Part shown: positions 62,053 to 64,000 of the stretch, one piece after another
How the letters are laid out: each line of letters opens with the position of its first letter
Position numbering within the stretch: the stretch's first letter is position 1
Assembly (NCBI GenBank): GCA_964244295.1
Contig: CAXTIG010000002.1
Coordinates: 124,001-188,000 of the forward strand
DNA length: 64,000 nucleotides
Reading direction: 5' to 3'
Source: JAJAZB01 sp964244295
GTDB lineage: Bacteria; Bacteroidota; Bacteroidia; Cytophagales; Spirosomataceae
The notes under the pieces: model-generated
What the model saw: the letters and a program-made list of their open reading frames with translations, nothing else
Database searches by the model: none
Told to the model about the DNA's origin: nothing
Made by a program: the position numbers and the translations under genes

Positions 62053-62431
62053 ACAGTCTGATTTTCAGGTCGTAACGTTCATTTATTCCGTCACGGAGCA
62101 AGTTGTAAATGACAATGGCGATGTTTTCGGCGCTGGGGTTGAGGTGCCGAAACTCCTCCGTGTCGAGGTTGAGATTGCGGTGGTCGAAGCGGTCGAGTAC
62201 CCGTTCTTTGATGAGATCGCTGAGTGCTTTCATGTCCATCACGTAGCCGGTTGTGGGATCGACCTCGCCCGTCACCTGCACAATGAGGTCGTAATTGTGG
62301 CCGTGGTAATGGGGCAGGTTGCATTTGCCGAATACCCTCGTATTTTCTTCTTCCGACCACTCCGGATTGTTGAGTCGGTGAGCGGCGTTGAAATGTTCGC
62401 GCCGGAATACGGCCACGCGTTGGGAAGTCAT
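62012..62431 (-). CDS. queD: 6-carboxytetrahydropterin synthase (QueD/PTPS family)
   Basis: 139 residues from ATG 62431. Zinc His ligands and catalytic residues appear in EHFNAAHRL and FGKCNLPHYHGHNYDLI (the Cys and HGH). MDMKALSDLIKERVLDRFDH and LNPSAENIAIVIYN follow, typical of QueD. It uses the folE product, dihydroneopterin triphosphate, so co-expression makes sense. The frame extends upstream to 62695 without family sequence. Confidence 0.93.
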   Translation of the reverse strand: MTSQRVAVFRREHFNAAHRLNNPEWSEEENTRVFGKCNLPHYHGHNYDLIVQVTGEVDPTTGYVMDMKALSDLIKERVLDRFDHRNLNLDTEEFRHLNPSAENIAIVIYNLLRDGINERYDLKIRLYETERNFVEYPVS

Positions 62432-62637
62432 GAATCGGAGATTACTTGAAAAAAAACGCTTAAATGTCGTCAGAAAGGATGCCTGCAACACATTTAAACC
62501 TCCCTGGAAAAGGTTAAGTCGCGGAAGACAGGGAGTAAACGGGTCGTTCCGGCCTTTTGTTCCGGTCGCCGGACCATTGTTTGGTACTCTCAGGCAAAAC
62601 CGGCAACTTTCGCCCCTCAACAAACAACGCATTTCCC

Positions 62638-63159
62638 ATGAAAAAAGCCCTTCCCTTGCTCGCAGTGCTGGGACTTCTCTTCGCCTGCCAAACAAAACAA
62701 ACCGGGGAAAGCACCACCGCCGACAGTGCCTTAGCCGACCAGACCGCTGCGGAGCTGGACGCCATCAAACCCGACACCCTCAACGAACCGGCGGCGGTTT
62801 CTGCATCCAGTTCAGCCAGCCCTACACCCGGCCAGGCTGACCGCGTGGCGCAGTGGACCGGAACGTACTCGGGCACGCTGCCCTGCGCCGATTGCAGCGG
62901 CATCAAAACCAGCCTGAGTCTTAATACCGACGGCAATTATTCAATGAATCAAACCTACCTGGGAAAAGGCGACGCGCAAGCCAAAGAAAGCAAGGGACAG
63001 TGGACTCCGAGCGAAGACGGCACCCGTATCGAACTCGACTTTAACAAGCCCTCTGAACGTGTCACGTTCCGTCAAGCCGAAGGCAAGACCATCAAAATGA
63101 TGGGACGGGATGGCCAGGAAATTTCCTCAAAACTCAATTACAGTTTAACCAAACAATAA
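62638..63159 (+). CDS. NlpE-like lipoprotein
   Basis: 173 residues from ATG 62638. Lipobox LLFAC with Cys at 17. A Ser/Ala/Thr/Pro-rich linker (20-70) leads to an NlpE N-terminal-like domain with WTGTYSGTLPCADCSGIKTS, including a CxxC motif, and then SLNTDGNYSMNQTYLG. NlpE proteins sense surface or copper stress in enteric bacteria; here only the fold is claimed. The sugar transporter gene follows 12 bp later. Confidence 0.9.
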   Translation: MKKALPLLAVLGLLFACQTKQTGESTTADSALADQTAAELDAIKPDTLNEPAAVSASSSASPTPGQADRVAQWTGTYSGTLPCADCSGIKTSLSLNTDGNYSMNQTYLGKGDAQAKESKGQWTPSEDGTRIELDFNKPSERVTFRQAEGKTIKMMGRDGQEISSKLNYSLTKQ

Positions 63160-63171
63160 CCTCAACCCTGC

Positions 63172-64000
63172 ATGGAAACACCCACCCTCCCCCAAAAAAC
63201 GACCTCCTACTGGGGGCCACTGGCCATTATTGGCGCTTTATTTTTTGTTTTTGGATTCGTCACCTGGGTCAACAGTGTACTGATTGCGTTTTTCAAACAG
63301 GCATTTCAGCTCAGTACTTTTTCCTCCAACCTAGTCGCTTTTGCTTTTTTTATTTCCTACACGCTGATGGCCATTCCATCGTCGTGGGTACTGCGCAAAA
63401 CGGGGTTTAAAAATGGAATGTCGGTCGGCTTGGCGGTCATGGCGGTGGGTACGCTGATTTTTGTGCCTGCAGCGAGTGCCGCGTCGTACCCTTTATTTTT
63501 AGTGGGGCTTTTTCTCATCGGAATTGGCCTCACGGTGCTTCAAACGGCCTCCAATCCTTACGTCACCATCCTGGGACCACGCCAGAGCGCCGCCCAACGA
63601 ATCAGTTTTATGGGTGTGGCCAACAAGGTGGCCGGTATTCTGGCGCAATTTCTCATTGGCGGATTATTGCTCACGGGCGCTACGGCAGTCGGCACGGCCA
63701 GCCTGAGTCTCGTTGTCACACCGTACCTGATCATCACCGGAATCCTGATCGTCCTGGCGGTGCTCATTCGATTTTCAACGCTTCCCGAAGTTTCGGACGA
63801 ACAGGACCCTACCGACGCATTAGGGGAATCCAATCCTACGAAAAGCATCGCACAACACCCCAACCTGGTATTGGGGGTGGCGGCATTGTTTGCCTACGTC
63901 GGAGCGGAAGTCATCACGGGCGATACGATCATCAATTATGGTAAACTGACAAACGTTGGGCCGGAAATGGCCGCAGTGCTGGCTCCTTTGCTGAGTTTCC
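63172..64000 (+). CDS. Sugar MFS transporter, FucP-like, 3' end outside window
   Basis: ATG at 63172; 276 complete codons are visible and the frame is still open. About eight membrane segments can be seen. FVFGFVTWVNSVLIAFFKQ and LIGIGLTVLQTASNPYVTIL are typical of the FucP/glucose-galactose transporter family, proton symporters of the inner membrane. A cytoplasmic loop rich in Asp/Pro/Ser lies at about 205-225. The spacing to the lipoprotein gene suggests one transcript. Confidence 0.9.
   Translation, partial: METPTLPQKTTSYWGPLAIIGALFFVFGFVTWVNSVLIAFFKQAFQLSTFSSNLVAFAFFISYTLMAIPSSWVLRKTGFKNGMSVGLAVMAVGTLIFVPAASAASYPLFLVGLFLIGIGLTVLQTASNPYVTILGPRQSAAQRISFMGVANKVAGILAQFLIGGLLLTGATAVGTASLSLVVTPYLIITGILIVLAVLIRFSTLPEVSDEQDPTDALGESNPTKSIAQHPNLVLGVAALFAYVGAEVITGDTIINYGKLTNVGPEMAAVLAPLLSF

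Noticed and set aside
1..64000. CRISPR arrays, rRNA genes, prophage or defence islands
   Set aside because: No spaced direct repeats, rRNA core sequence, phage structural genes or recognisable multi-gene defence sets were seen; NYN, XRE and TetR genes stand without defence partners.

Overview
The window is chromosomal DNA from a member of the Bacteroidota, most likely order Cytophagales and close to Spirosomataceae. Supporting signs are a type IX secretion (T9SS) sorting tail on a M43 metalloprotease, a gliding-motility-associated C-terminal (CHU_C) domain, CCDC81-type HU + SPOR, DUF3127 and DUF349 proteins, a 287-residue primary sigma factor without region 1.1, TAnnTTTG promoter boxes in front of tRNA genes, and no consistent Shine-Dalgarno sequences. 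The window opens inside a DUF349 gene and closes inside a sugar MFS transporter gene.

Layout. 1-7.2 kb: DUF349 protein, tRNA-Thr, a small lipoprotein, gyrA and a periplasmic TPR protein. 7.2-8.6 kb: an IS3-family insertion sequence with a visible A6G frameshift site and a broken orfA. 8.7-11.8 kb is AT-rich: an XRE regulator beside a perfect 32-bp inverted repeat, dapD, a 600-bp gap and gapA. 11.8-20.2 kb: a leftward cluster TPR / beta-barrel / HU-SPOR / TonB-like / folC, the strongest candidate for an envelope system that is not well described. 20.2-25.4 kb: a NYN nuclease with a cold-shock-like tail, a cyclophilin, a TPR lipoprotein and menD. 25.4-30.9 kb: START-like, lptF/G, rpsO, pnp and rpoD. 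31-36.5 kb: tRNA-Met, holA, an AcpH-like gene, a SlyD-type FKBP, dCMP deaminase, DUF2911, an ABC1 kinase and a TetR regulator. 36.6-44.3 kb: comEC, GNAT, M43 protease and phoH on the minus strand, divergent from dnaB, which carries an intein in its P-loop. 44.3-52.3 kb: rlmD, a CHU_C protein, an SDR, a TPR-SH3 membrane protein, tRNA-Lys, DUF3127, tRNA-Leu, a deoxynucleoside kinase and trhO. 52.5-64 kb: PlsC-like acyltransferase, surE, GH3-like, CapA-like, LysE, NUDIX, CDF, SPFH, an SDR lacking its catalytic Tyr, folE, queD, NlpE-like and a sugar MFS transporter.

Functional themes are replication and repair (gyrA, holA, dnaB, an SSB-tailed DUF3127 protein, comEC), RNA metabolism (pnp, rpsO, rlmD, trhO, NYN-CSD), pterin and queuosine metabolism (folC, folE, queD) and envelope assembly (TPR-barrel-SPOR-TonB cluster, LptF/G, PlsC, surface proteins). 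No CRISPR array, rRNA operon, prophage or recognisable multi-gene defence island was seen. Family names come from reading the translated sequences and motifs by eye, with no database search.
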